DNA of 64,000 nt from Vigna angularis (GCF_016808095.1 NC_068974.1:21188825-21252824), one strand, 5' to 3'; shown: positions 34,069 to 45,132, counted from the stretch's first letter. The notes: generated by a model from the sequence alone, not told the origin. Translations and numbers: made by a program.

Positions 34069-34708
34069 TGTATTTGCATAAAGGATTGAATAGAGAAGAA
34101 AAGATGTGTGCATACATTCTTGCATGGCTATTACTACCAAGGTGATATCTACGCGATAGATTGACAAAAGAAGATTTATATTTACTAAATGCCGTTAAAT
34201 CAAGAATACCAACTAACTGGGTTGCTGTTTTCAAGGAACATATGATTCATATCGGAATCAATGATGAACATAACTTACCATGTGGGGTGTTCATTAGTAA
34301 AATCTTGAAGCTCTATCAAGTAGTTCTTTCTGGGAAACCAAAATCATATGCAACAGAACAAATGAAATTGGAAAAGCAACACTAACATGTATTGGTATGA
34401 AAAAGACTATTGATGGCTGGGTATTCAGTGATGTTCAGAATCAATCTGGAAATACAGAGGAATTGTCTAACCTTGCTGATGATTTTATCTCATTTTCTCC
34501 CAAATCTAAATTTGAGAGATTTTATACGAATAAATTCAAGAAAGTATCTGGAAGGACTGAAAAAATGAGAAAATCTTTATTCAAAATGGAAAACAAGTTG
34601 GAAGAGCTCATTAAAAATTATGTTGACAACTCCTCTTCAATAGAAGAATCAAGTGAAGATGATAAATCTAGTGAAGAGAATTTAATGGAAGAATCTGAAT
34701 CAGAATAG
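34069..34708 (+). pseudogene. RLC-1 second frame, part 2
   Basis: VYLHKGLNREEKMCAYILAW, a TGA stop after LLLPR, LTKEDLYLLNAVKSRIPTNW, HNLPCGVFISKIL, a one-base frameshift near 34370, then MKKTIDGWVFSDVQ and an acidic Ser/Glu-rich C-terminus ending SESE-stop at 34706-34708. Confidence 0.82.
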
Positions 34709-35709
34709 GAGTTTTTGTGTTTTCTTAGTTTTTTTTTTGTTTTGTTTTACTCTGTTTTGTCTGGTTTTGTAATGAATGGCCTTACATGCCATATATTTTC
34801 CTTTGTCTGGTTGTAATTGTTTGGACTATGAATGAAAATTATATTTCTGGTTATTAACTGCATTGAGATGATTAATAATAAATTCAATCACTAGTATGTT
34901 TGTATGCATTTTTCATATCTCATTGTTACATCTTGTTGTTGCATAATCATACATAAACTGTGATAATGATTATTCTACTGCATAAGTACTAAAATGTTTG
35001 ATGTAGATGAAGTTGAAAGGTTATGCAGGAATACTTATTGTTGACTGAGCTGAGAAGTGAATTTGACATTACTCTGCAGAATAAGATCGATTAAAAGGAA
35101 GCAATAATCAGTTATGATTCGTCAATTGGTTTGAAGTCTCTAAACTTCTGATTCTTATACTTTAAACCTTGACTAATGATTTGTGATATGTTTGTTCATC
35201 ATACATCTCAATTTGTTTAATCCGCTGTGAATCTGAAATGAGATTATATGTAATTAAACTAGCTTTAATTGTTTCAAGCTGTATCTAAGTTGCTTTGATA
35301 CTGTAAATGTAATTTTGTATGGTACATTGCTTGAACATATCTGGATGATACATACTCTATTATATCTTTGTTATGCATCTATAATAATGAAATTTGATAT
35401 GCATAATGATAGGGGGAGTATATTATCCTGTTATATGCTAGTTCAAATGTTGAAAATGCTAAATTCATAAGAATATTATTGAAAGGGGGAGCATCATTAC
35501 ATTTCTGACAATTTGTTTGATGCATCTCTACATGGTTCATTAACTATGTTTCAATTACATCATATTACATATCCTTTTTTGCTAATACCCAAAGGGGGAG
35601 AGATAATTGAAACTTGATTGAGATAATTGAGCATGGTTGAAACTGTGTAAACTGTTGTTGATTATCTACTATACAAAGACGGTTTTATTAATCATGGTTG
35701 TGCATCATC
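34709..35709 (+). other. RLC-1 3' untranslated region
   Basis: AT-rich, with three GGGGGAG patches (about 35412, 35486 and 35594). No coding signal. Confidence 0.65.
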
Positions 35710-35725
35710 AAAAAAGAGGGGAGAT
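35710..35725 (+). other. RLC-1 polypurine tract
   Basis: AAAAAAGAGGGGAGAT directly before the 3' LTR. Confidence 0.85.
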
Positions 35726-36697
35726 TGTTGATAGGTGGAGCATTGTGATAGTTGAACCCAATTTTTGATGATGACAACACATTGATAATAAAATCACATG
35801 AATATGTACTGAGGTATATGTTTTATGTTGTATGTGTTTATTATTATTGTGAAATATGCACATATTGTGATTGCCACATGTGTTGAACATATAATATGTT
35901 GATTGTTGCATACTGTGTTTGTAAAGTGATCATATCTGTGTATGAATATTGTATGTTTTAGTGATAAGGAAATCATGTGCACAATTTGAGATTAACATTT
36001 TCATATTTGATTTAGATTGTGCTAAAAGTTTTATAGAGGTGATCAAACGCGCCAAGAAACAAGAAATTGAAGTGGTGGACTATTCTTGAAGACTTCTTGA
36101 GAGACAAGCTTGACTGATTTGAAGATTCTAATATTTCTGCACAACTAAGGTGCTTGTTGTGTGATCAGGAGAAGTTTCGCAATCTGTGTGTTGTTGTGCC
36201 CTGTGCGTGTTGCTAGGAAGAAGAACGAGGAGTTCTTGTACTTTGAGAGGGTTCTCAAAGGGGTGACTGTAGGAGAGGATTGTTCTTGCTGCAAGGTTTT
36301 TGTATTTGGCTATATTAGATTAATGAGTTAGAGAGGTGATTTAGATTTTGGCAGTGTGGTTGCTGTAAAGCCGTTGTTGTAAAAACTCAGATCTTTATAG
36401 TGCAAATTGACTTTCAATCTCAAGTTGATTGAAAGGACATTGGATGTAGGCATTGAGGTTGAACCAGTATAAAACTCAGAGTTTGATATTTCCTCAACCT
36501 ATCTCTCTACATTAATCGATTACTTATTGTCATCATTCGAATACGTATATTGTTATATTGCATACCCATCGCTTCTTGTTCAAGAAAGGTTTAAAGATTC
36601 ATTCTATTTGCGAAAAAGATTTCAAAAGCTAGTATTTTTATAAAACACCAATTCACCCCCTCTTGGTGTTGAGAAACAAAGCTCATCATTTCTAACA
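35726..36697 (+). repeat. RLC-1 3' LTR (972 bp)
   Basis: TGTTGATAGG...TTCTAACA. Matches the split 5' LTR but lacks an internal block of about 500 bp between GTGCACA and TTTGAGATTAA. Confidence 0.92.
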
Positions 36698-36702
36698 ACC
36701 AA

Positions 36703-36822
36703 GCCACACGGCTCTGGCGTTGAGTTCTTCTCCTCCTCCGTCAAGTGTTGGCAGAACCACAGTTCCAACCTCGACCGCACCCTCCTCCTGGCTTTTAAGA
36801 CCATCGTTACCATGTCGGACAG
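36703..36822 (+). pseudogene. TFIIB: TFIIB pseudogene, exon 1 second part
   Basis: Continues exon 1 after RLC-1: [18 protein letters not shown], then [18 protein letters not shown](R), the plant TFIIB linker and start of the first cyclin-like repeat. It ends at a good donor, GGACAG/GTGACT. The preceding ACCAA (36698-36702) is the right TSD. Confidence 0.88.
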
Positions 36823-37135
36823 GTGACTTCCTAGGGTTCCAATCCAGATCCCCATCTTATACTATATTTTCACTTTTGACCTCACTCTACAAATTAAATG
36901 AATAAATGAATGAGTCCAAAACTTTAACTGTCATTTTAGTGGTTTTGGGAATTGGTATCATACGAGTCAATATCCTTGCTTCCTTATGAGGATTTTAATG
37001 TCGTTTAATGTTTTATTGTAGTTTTTTTGAAACGATTACCTCTTGTTGGTTTATTTTTTAAGTTTTTATTGTGAAATGTGATTTATGTAATGTTTATGAT
37101 TGAGGGATTGGCTAATGTGGTTGATGATTTTGTAG

Positions 37136-37160
37136 GTTGGGACTGGTTGCGACCATCAAG
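37136..37160 (+). pseudogene. TFIIB: TFIIB pseudogene, exon 2
   Basis: A 25-bp exon between TTTTGTAG and GTATGT. It encodes (R)LGLVATIK in frame with exon 1, as in plant TFIIB. The joined coding length is exactly 126 codons, a phase-0 end. No later exon (conserved DRANEIYK start) was found; the following intron holds CACTA-2 and the rest of the gene seems lost or outside the window. Confidence 0.85.
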
Positions 37161-37479
37161 GTATGTTGTGTTCTTGATGATTTTAAAGTCTGTTTGAGAA
37201 CTTTTGGGAGCTTCTTTGTTATACAAAGTTATATGTTTTTAGAAGAGAAGTGCTCAAAGGCACTTTTAACTTGTTTCCAAATACCTTAATGAATATATGT
37301 TGTGGTTGAGTTAAGTTTGAACCACGAGTGTAGAGCTTTTTGATCTTGAAGAATTGAATTAAATTAAGTTAGTAATTGTGTTGAGTTTTATGTCCATGTA
37401 AATGTTAATTGAACTAAAAGAGATGATAGGGGAGTCCTGAAACTGTGTATTTTTCACTAGTGCAGAATTGGCTTTTAAC

Positions 37480-38290
37480 GTCCCCCCATAGACGTCCGTC
37501 CGCAAAAGCACCAACGTAAATAATTGAAATTATAGACGTCCGTTGTGGGGGGGGAAGAACGTCTATAATATTATAGACGTCCGGGCCCCCCACGGACGTC
37601 TAAGAGGCTGGAACAATCACCTCTTCAACTCCCCTGTCAGCCCCTTAAACGTCCGTTGTGGAGGGGGCCAGACGTCTATAATATTATAGACGTCTGTCCC
37701 CCCCCCAATGGACGTTTAGGGTGCTGACAAGGTGGTTGAAGAATTAATTGTCTTCAACCCCTTAAACGTCCGTTGTGGAGGGGGACGGACGTCTATAATA
37801 TTATAGACGTCCGGCCCCCTCCACAACGGACATTTAAGGGGCTAAAGACAATTAATTCTTTAACCACCCTGTCAACCCCTAAACATCCGATATGGGGAGC
37901 CGGACGTCTATAATATTATAGACATTCGGCCCCCTCCACAACGGACGTTTAAGGGGCTGACAGGGGAGTTGAAGAGGTGATTGTTCCAGCCTCTTAGACG
38001 TCCGTGGAAAGGGCCCGGACGTTTATAATATTATAGACGTTCATTCCCCTCCACAATGGACGTTTAAGGGGATGACAGGGAAGTTGAAGCGTTCATTTTT
38101 TCAGCCTCTTAGACATCTGTTGTGGGGGGGGGGGGGGTCGGACGTCTATAATATTATAGACGTCCGGGCCCCTTCCACGGACGTCTAAAATCCCCCAGCG
38201 AATATCAATTTTAAATCTCCAAAGACGTCATATTAGTGATGGCCCCGACGTCTATAGTATTATAAACGTCGGGGCCCTAAAGTACCGGAC
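37480..38290. repeat. CACTA-2 subterminal palindrome array
   Basis: Seven copies of a TATAATATTATA core bordered by GACGTC on both sides, centred at about 37551, 37681, 37800, 37918, 38031, 38152 and 38265, spaced roughly 115-130 bp. Arms between them alternate in orientation. In En/Spm, subterminal motifs are binding sites for the element's DNA-binding protein; that role here is inferred. Confidence 0.88.
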
Positions 38291-39087
38291 GTCTACTAGT
38301 ATTAATACTAAAACGCGAACCCGCGAGCAGTTACGCTCACTGTTCATCGTGTTCCCCGCGAACTCTCTCTACGACATTGCATTTCCAAGTGCGTTTTCTC
38401 TCTTTTGGGCCATTTAAATTTACTTTATATCCGATTACATTGCTCTGTGATGAAATATCTTTGATTTGAACCGATTAGGCCGTGCCCTCCTCGATTTCCC
38501 TCCCTTTCATTTGGAATCTACTTTTCAGGTTAGCTTGTTCGTTGATAAAGGTTTTTTGTATGCATGTTATTGGTTTTTGTGTATGCATGTTTTTAACTCT
38601 AAGGTATGCATGTGTTATTGGCTTTTGAATATGCATGTATTAGTTGTGTTATTATAATTGTGATATGTTAGAATATAAGTATCAAATCATTGAGTGACAC
38701 TTAGTTCCCGTTTGAAATTTAACACAAACGATTAATCTTTTAATCGTTTGTGTTAAATTTTGAATTGTCCGATTGGACAGTTTGAGAAAATTAATTTTCA
38801 TAATTTGCAATAACATGTCAATTGGAGTTTATGGATAAGATTGATAAAATTTCGGTTCAGTATTTGTGTTGTTCTCCGGATGCATATTTGATTGTGGTCA
38901 TCGTTGACTACTCTGATTTCGTGTATTTCGGAGACCAATACGAAATGCTGCCGAGATCTTATCAATTTTATGATGTAGACTTCTTTGCACGTGTCTTAGC
39001 AAATTATGAAAATTAATTTTTTTGAATGGGTAGGGCCTAACCTTGTGAGAGTTAAAAAACTTATACTGATCATTTTATGAACATAGT

Positions 39088-40561
39088 ATGGATCGAAGCT
39101 GGATGAAAGAACGTCGCATCAGTGAAGAATATGATAAGGGTGTTTTGGAGTTCTTGCAATACGTTGAACAAAATTCTAAGTCTGTGAACAGGACATATTT
39201 TTGTCCTTGTGTTCGTTGTCTTAATCAAATACGGCCAAACTTAGGCAATGTGCGTGACCATCTATTCATGTACGGCATAATGAGGACTTATACTGTTTGG
39301 ACTTGGCATGGAGAAGTGCTGGACCAGCCTACCACGTCACGAGGAACGGATTATGTGGAAGAATGGATGAGTGACCATTTAGAGGACATGATACGTGATG
39401 TCGGTGAAGATAATTTTGGAAGAGCTAATTTGTATTATTCTCTTATTAATGATTCAGAGCAACCGTTGTTCCCAGGATGCTCGAACTTTACACGTCTGTC
39501 TGCAACTTTAAGAGTATTTGGTCTTCCCCCACATGTGCCAGTTTATATCACATTCTCTGATGCATTGGAGGTGATTGGGGGAGACAGGATGTTGAATATT
39601 TCCATCATTCAGCTATGGTGCATGTAAGATAGTCAATTTGGTCTTTCATATTACTTTTATTTAGATTCTTATAGTTTCTAACAACTTAACTTGGTTGTTT
39701 TAGGTACATGGACACAATCGTTGTAGCCCAAAGTCAGTCTTCCATGTACGGATTTGTTGAACCTCGGACCATTCAACCGTCTGGTAACACACTTCAAAAC
39801 AGACAACATTATTTGCAAACATGGATGGATGAGTCAAAAAGAGACGTATACCTTGTGCCATACATTGATGGGTAGGTGTTGTTATATGTGGCCAGTTCAT
39901 TATTATAGTTTCCTTAATTAGTTAATTAACTATTTGTCCTTTGTGATAGGTCGCACTGGCAGTTGATGGTCATCATTCCCAAACAATGTAAAATTATATG
40001 GTTTTGTTTGTTGCATAGGAAGATGAAAAATGACTTGAGAACAATGCTTCAAGGGTAAGTGTTTCTCCAAAAATGACTTTGAATTTGATGTTCACCTTAA
40101 ACTTTTATGATAAATATAGTTATATTAATTTTACTTTGTGTTTTCAATCTATACAGAGTTATTGGTAAATATCGAGGTCAACTGGTTCAAATTTTGTATC
40201 CAAAGGTTGTAAGTCATTTATAGTTCTAATTCATTTCCTATGTTATTGAATGATCTAAATTCTTAACTATTTAGTTTGTCATTTTAGTGTAACCATCAGC
40301 TAGATTCATGGGAATGTGGCTTCTATGTGATGTGTTGGATTAAGACCATCATTCGAGTTGTCATTACAGATGACTGGAATGAGGTAATGATGTATACCTT
40401 GAACACATTACAAATCAAATTCATCTTCAAACATACATGAAACCATAATGAATCTTTCTTGAATTTTGCAGCGCTTCAAGAGTACATCTCCTATACCAGA
40501 GGACACAATTAGGCAGATAAGGCAGGAGTGGACCGCTTATCTTCTGCAAAGATGGAGTTAG
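39088..40561 (+). CDS. CACTA-2 protein: transposase-associated domain plus Ulp1-like protease
   Basis: Six exons predicted from consensus splice sites: 39088-39623, 39714-39871, 39950-40054, 40157-40208, 40288-40383 and 40472-40561 (stop TAG). The N-terminus MDRSWMKERRISEEYDKGV and the motif CPCVRCLNQ mark the transposase-associated domain of En/Spm TNP2. After about 115 residues it passes directly into the region before a C48 (Ulp1/SUMO-protease-like) domain: RVFGLPPHVPVYITFSDALE, PYIDGSHWQLMVIIP with the catalytic-type His, and QLDSWECGFYVMCWIK with Gln and the nucleophilic Cys. The acidic residue of the triad is not obvious (IIWFCLLH). All joins keep the frame and no stops are seen, so it may be expressible. 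The transposase core is missing between the two parts. Confidence 0.82.
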
Positions 40562-41214
40562 AAATAGTTTTATTTGTTGTTGAACATTGCTTAGTTTTAG
40601 TTTAAGTTTAATCTTGATAGTTTTGGTAGTGGATTATATTTTACATTAAGTAGAACTTTGTTTATATGAAACGCATATATATATTATTGCAAAATTGTTC
40701 TGGGACAATTTTCTGCTTTTCAGGTGTGGTTTTATTGCAAAAATAAATTAATTTTTTAAGAAAATGCGCCCAGTAGACGTTTGTTAGTGCACTGTCGGAC
40801 GTCTATAGACGTCTGGCAGTGCACAAACCGACGTCCAACCCCACCCCTACCAAAAAACCATTCAGGCATGTGGTCGTCCGGGGATACACCTCGGACGTCT
40901 GTATAGACGTCGGGGAGAGGAGGCATCGGACGTTTGTGTGGACGTCAAAGGGGGCACATTGGACGTCTATATGGACGTCCGAGGGGTGCACACCGGACAT
41001 CTAGATAGGCGTCGGGCCTGACACATCGGACGTCTATACACACATCCGATGTAGACCCCCCGACGTGTGAGTAATGTCACCCACAAAGACGTCGAGGGAA
41101 GGTCAGACGTCAAAAAGCCAAAAGAACGGACGTCTAAAGCCCTTTCTACACTAGTGTTTGTATCCGCTACGTGATTGTTATGATTGGGATTGTGGATTGG
41201 AAAGGTTGACAAAA

Positions 41215-41508
41215 AAAACCCCTCTACTAACTCGGTTCAACCCAAAATCGAGGTAGAAGACCCCCTTTAGTGCCTCGGTTCACCAACAATTGAGGGCAAA
41301 AGTTTGGAGAAAAAATAAAATAAAATAGAAACACCCTCTACTGCCTCAGTTGCATTTGAATCGAGGCAAAAGCATACACCTTTTTGCCTATGTTCAGAAC
41401 CGAGGCAAAAAGTGGTTGGCTTTTTGCCTCACCTGTATATACCTCGGTTAGGGAACCGCTATAGATAGTAAAAAATAACCGCTGTCATTTTCCTTTACTA
41501 CACTAGTG
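41215..41508. mobile_element. CCTCGGTT-type CACTA MITE, right end
   Basis: Rich in CCTCGGTT / AACCGAGGC inverted motifs, ending TTTACTACACTAGTG at 41494-41508, a CACTA-type terminus. No matching left terminus is visible. Similar to 2141-2580. Non-coding. Confidence 0.55.
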
Positions 41509-41511
41509 TGC

Positions 41512-41995
41512 AGTCCTCTTTTTATAGGTTTTTCTTTGAAAAAGAATCGTTACTGAGAGTTTTTGACTTTCACATAGGGAGGTAGCCTTTTGTACTAAGT
41601 CAAAATCTATGTTGCGTCTTGGACTGGCAACTGTATTGTGTATGGAAGAGATAGGTAGAAAGTATGAAGGAAAGATTCCTAGAATATCTTTTTGCCTCTT
41701 AACTTTCTTTTGATTCTGATGGAGACCTTTGAATAAAAATAGACAAAAAAGTACATCTACGTACATGCATTAAAGCATTAGACGATCCTATGCGTTTAGG
41801 CATTGTGTGTGTATTACTGATTAGGCGTTGTCTGTTTAAGTAACTTATGACATTTAGGATATTTTTAATATATAATGTTTATCGCTTTTTATTTTTATCA
41901 TAGACGGTTTAAATGTTATCAAACACCATTTCGTTTAGACACTCTGTGAAACTTCAAAACAAGGTTTGCATAAACTATCTTGTCTTAACAATATT
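41512..41995 (+). repeat. Diverged duplicate segment, copy 1
   Basis: Shares an ordered series of blocks with 43785-44430: TTTTTGACTTTCA, TAGGGA-GTAGCC, a Met-rich region, TGCATTAAA, TTAGACGAT, GCGTTTAGGCAT and CTTGTCTTAACAA. Non-coding. Possibly LTR remnants of an old element. Confidence 0.65.
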
Positions 41996-42118
41996 CCCTT
42001 TTTTATGTTTATCAAATTCTTATGCTAATACGAAGTAGGTATTAGAGATTTTTTCTATCAAAGACTTTAGTAGACATGTGAAATACTGTCATTGACGCAA
42101 TCAAAATAATAATACTAA

Positions 42119-43202
42119 GGTATAATACCTATTTTGGTCCCAATTTTGGTTGGGAATGTTCGAAATTAACCCAATTTTTTTGTTGTTGTTTAAGGTAGTC
42201 CTAAAGAATGTAATTTGTGTTCAATTTGGTCATTTTTACAAACATCATTTAAATCATTAACAGCCAGATGTCCAGATGTGCAATTACAGAGTGAAATGTC
42301 ATGTATTGGCTTACTTGGAGTCCTTTGTGGCATTGTGAGTTGGAAGGCAGGAAGAAGTCGATCAATGAGGGAGAAGAAGAAGGGAACCGAATGGCTGAGG
42401 GGGTGAGGCTACCGAACGGTGGAAGCACGGGAGCCGATTGGTTCGCCAGAGGGATTTGCGATTTAAGCTCATGGTCCTTCAGATTTCTGGTTCTTGTGGT
42501 TTGCAAGTTTGGGGTTAGGGAGGATGATGGAGGTGTGTGCCGCGGCGGCGCGTGGAAGAGGGGAGAGTGGTAGTAGTAGCGGCGGCCATGGAGACTCCGC
42601 TGTTGGCTATGAATATTGTACGAAACTCGCGATTTAGGTTGGTGCTAGAGGAAGAAGTCTCGCGATTTGCTGCAGGTTTGATGGCGACGTAGATGGAAAT
42701 GTGGTGGTTGCAGGTTCTCGTGTTGAGTGGCGCGATTGTTACGGTGGCCTGAAATGGGCTTTCCTACGCAGCGGTGGTGGCGGCCTAAGGTTTTGGAAGC
42801 GCGAGGAAGATGATATATGAAGATGGTGGTCTGACGAGCTGAGACCCTAATCAGAAATACATTTTCAAAAATTAGGGCTTAGGTGGTGGAGAAGATGATG
42901 GAGGTGTGAAGATGGTGGTTGGCCGTGACCGTGGTGGCGACGGTTAGGGTTAGGTGGTGGCTAGGGTTTGTGTGTAGGGGAAATTAGGGCTTATAGAGGT
43001 AGGAGATGATGATGATGTGTCAAGGGTGATGTGTCATTTATTGAACATCTGGACATCTGGCCGTTAACGATTTAAACGCCGTCTGCAAAAAGGACTAAAT
43101 TGAACATAAATTACGTTATTTAGGACAACATTGAACAAAAAAAAAATTGGGACCATTTTGAACATTTCCAACTAAAATTGGGACCAAAATAGGTATTATA
43201 CC
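42119..43202. mobile_element. MULE-1: Mutator-like element with GC-rich cargo
   Basis: Terminal inverted repeats of about 165 bp start GGTATAATACC and end GGTATTATACC. They are flanked by a perfect 9-bp duplication TAATACTAA (42110-42118 and 43203-43211), the Mutator hallmark. The central 42330-42990 is GC-rich, unlike its surroundings, and includes GTGGTGGCGGC-like stretches and GGTTAGGGTT. No transposase. The cargo may be captured host sequence (Pack-MULE), but I recognise no gene, and open frames there are short. Confidence 0.9.
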
Positions 43203-43211
43203 TAATACTAA

Positions 43212-43784
43212 AGTGTAGTAACCTTAGATAGTACCCAACAAAAAAAAGGGTAAAGTCAACCCTAAATCGACTCCTAACGAACACAAAATTAATTCTTAAT
43301 AAATTAGTTATTATAAAAACTATACAAAAGGGTTAGTAAAATAAAAAATGATAAAGAAGATAAAGATCAATAAAAGATTAAAGAACATTTACAAATTTAA
43401 GGATTAAAGAACATTTATAAATTTAAAGAACATTTAAAGATTAAAGAAAAAAAATTTATAAAAAGATATAAAAGGTTTATATCAAAACAATGATAAGGAA
43501 AATATGTTTATTTCACTAGTTTTTCAAAATGGGATTCATCATTGGTTATCTAAAGAATTTTGTTCAATTAACTATTGTATTAGATTTTCAAATTAATCAA
43601 TGTACATTATCAATTAAATTGTTGGCATTCTTAATTAAAAGCAATAACTTTGTATATTTATTATAGGAAATTTAACCGAAGTACATTTTCAATTAAATAT
43701 TACTATGTCTAATCATGTCTATTATTTTACCTCTTGATAGCCAAAAAACTTGATAGCAAAATTGTTATTCTTCTCTTCATGCAA
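43212..43784. other. AT-rich DNA, nothing recognised
   Basis: Very AT-rich, with repeated AAAGAACATTTA motifs around 43380-43445. No gene or element boundary is visible. Confidence 0.6.
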
Positions 43785-44430
43785 ACACCTTTTTGTATAG
43801 ACGTCTTCGAAAAAGATCTGTTACAGAGTTTTTGACTTTCATCTAGGGATGTAGCCTTTAAGGTAGAGTCAAAAGCCATGTTGCATCTTGACAGATAAAC
43901 TGTGTTGAGCGTACGAAAACATTCCTTGAACATCGTCATATGTCTTAATGTTCTCCTAATTTTTAGAATAATCTTTTATAAGTTGGTAATCTGCATAAAA
44001 AAAGAGAGCACAACACTACAAACAAAAGAATACTTGAACGTATATGCATTAAAATGTTAGACGATCTAAGCGTTTAGGCATGATATGTTCATCATCGTTT
44101 AACGCTTGTCTATTTTAAGTAACTTTAAAGCGTCTTGGATATAAAGTGTTTTGTGTTGGTTATATGTATCTTAAGTAGTCTAAGTTTCTTGTAGAATTTT
44201 CGCGATTAGGCGTTCTATTATGAACTTTATAACATTTAGCGCTTATTAGGCATATAATAGACGTTTTTATGCTATTATACGTTGTTGTATAGTTTAGGAA
44301 CTTAAAGAGTAGCGTTTAATGCTTCAAATAAATTGTCTTAGATAATTAAGAACTATTTCATTTTAGACTTTATATCAAATTTCAAAACAAAATTTGCTTA
44401 CATGATCTTGTCTTAACAACACTTTTCTCT
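43785..44430 (+). repeat. Diverged duplicate segment, copy 2
   Basis: Pairs with 41512-41995 in the same orientation (see that entry). Longer, with extra AT-rich and GCGTTTA-rich sequence. Confidence 0.65.
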
Positions 44431-44650
44431 CGTCATGTGACGTGAGCACCCACTGTCCAAGTATCAACACAGGGGTTTCTTTTCTAGTGTAAAGCACATT
44501 AGGACAACAAATGATGTTATCTTTAGGTACCCACCTTGCGTTGATTCCTATCTTGCTAGTTTTGGACATCTTATTCCTTTCAAATATAAATGCATAACAA
44601 GTATTCTTTGTTAAAAGAAGATCATGTAAAGAGAATAGATTGTCTAACAT
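44405..44650 (-). pseudogene. Copia gag-protease relic
   Basis: The minus strand encodes ARWVPKDNIICC, then ETPVLILGQWVLTSHDERK, resembling the gag-protease linker of legume copia elements. An overlapping frame reads YLDSGCSRHMTREK, the copia retropepsin signature (DSG, then HMT), preceded by TGA where relatives have Trp. Both readings come from one decayed protease region. No other pol parts are nearby. Confidence 0.6.
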
Positions 44651-45132
44651 CTCGAGTTTTGAAGTTTAACAAACAACATTTAATGAAATATCGTTTATAG
44701 AAGTATAACGTCTGGACAAAGTGCATTCTTATTAAATATTTATAAGGCAAACCATGACGTGTCAAATATAAAAGATTAAACAACATTTGACAAAAATGGT
44801 CTAGAGAAAGAAGCAATAAACGTTATATATCTTATCAATTGTCTTACTTGAAAAAGTTTAAACTTGGAATAAATGCTTATATTTTGAAACATGTTTCAAC
44901 ACTCTATCAATGTATAGATCATTAAATTCATGTATATACTGTACCTTGTCTACTATGTTTTTTCTAACTTTATCTGTGCAGATATTGAGAATACCAAGAT
45001 CTACTCAAATGCATTGCACATGGATCAAAAAGACGTTGTTAAATAGGAATACATTCTTGGAACGTTTCCTAAAGTTATATGTCCTACCTTAGTCGTACAA
45101 GCTCTAACTGTTAAAGCTTCACTACTCTTCTT
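44651..45132. other. Unclassified AT-rich DNA
   Basis: No recognisable gene. Possibly the leader of the copia relic to its left, given the LTR fragment to its right. Confidence 0.45.

Larger units (their letters stand above)
2948..36697 (+). mobile_element. RLC-1: non-autonomous copia-type retrotransposon, host of nested inserts
   Basis: The element starts TGTTGATAGG and ends TCTAACA, with TSD ACCAA on both sides. It is in plus orientation. Its 5' LTR is split by RLG-1. Order: 5' LTR (2948-3026 plus 27186-28599), PBS-like site, gag, a second open frame of the plant-transposon-protein type, polypurine tract, 3' LTR (35726-36697). I find no protease, integrase or reverse transcriptase, so it is non-autonomous. 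Without inserts it would be roughly 7 kb of internal sequence plus LTRs. It also holds two solo LTRs (29239-30631 and 32793-34063). It interrupts TFIIB exon 1. Confidence 0.88.
37455..41156 (+). mobile_element. CACTA-2: En/Spm element with Ulp1-like gene
   Basis: 3.7 kb with TIRs CACTAGTGCAGAATTGGCTT / AAGCCCTTTCTACACTAGTG and TSD TTT (37452-37454 and 41157-41159). The left subterminal region is an array of palindromes; the right one (40770-41140) has further GACGTC motifs. It encodes a spliced gene joining a transposase-associated domain to a Ulp1-like protease. The large TNP2 transposase core is absent, so it is a deletion derivative. It lies in the TFIIB intron after exon 2. Confidence 0.93.

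Noticed and set aside
37161..41500. Further TFIIB exons after exon 2
   Set aside because: I looked for the conserved DRANEIYK coding start after the 37160 donor and downstream of CACTA-2 and found none.
42940..42975. GGTTAGGGTTAGG as a telomere-like repeat
   Set aside because: Only about two imperfect units, inside the MULE cargo; plant telomere repeat is TTTAGGG.
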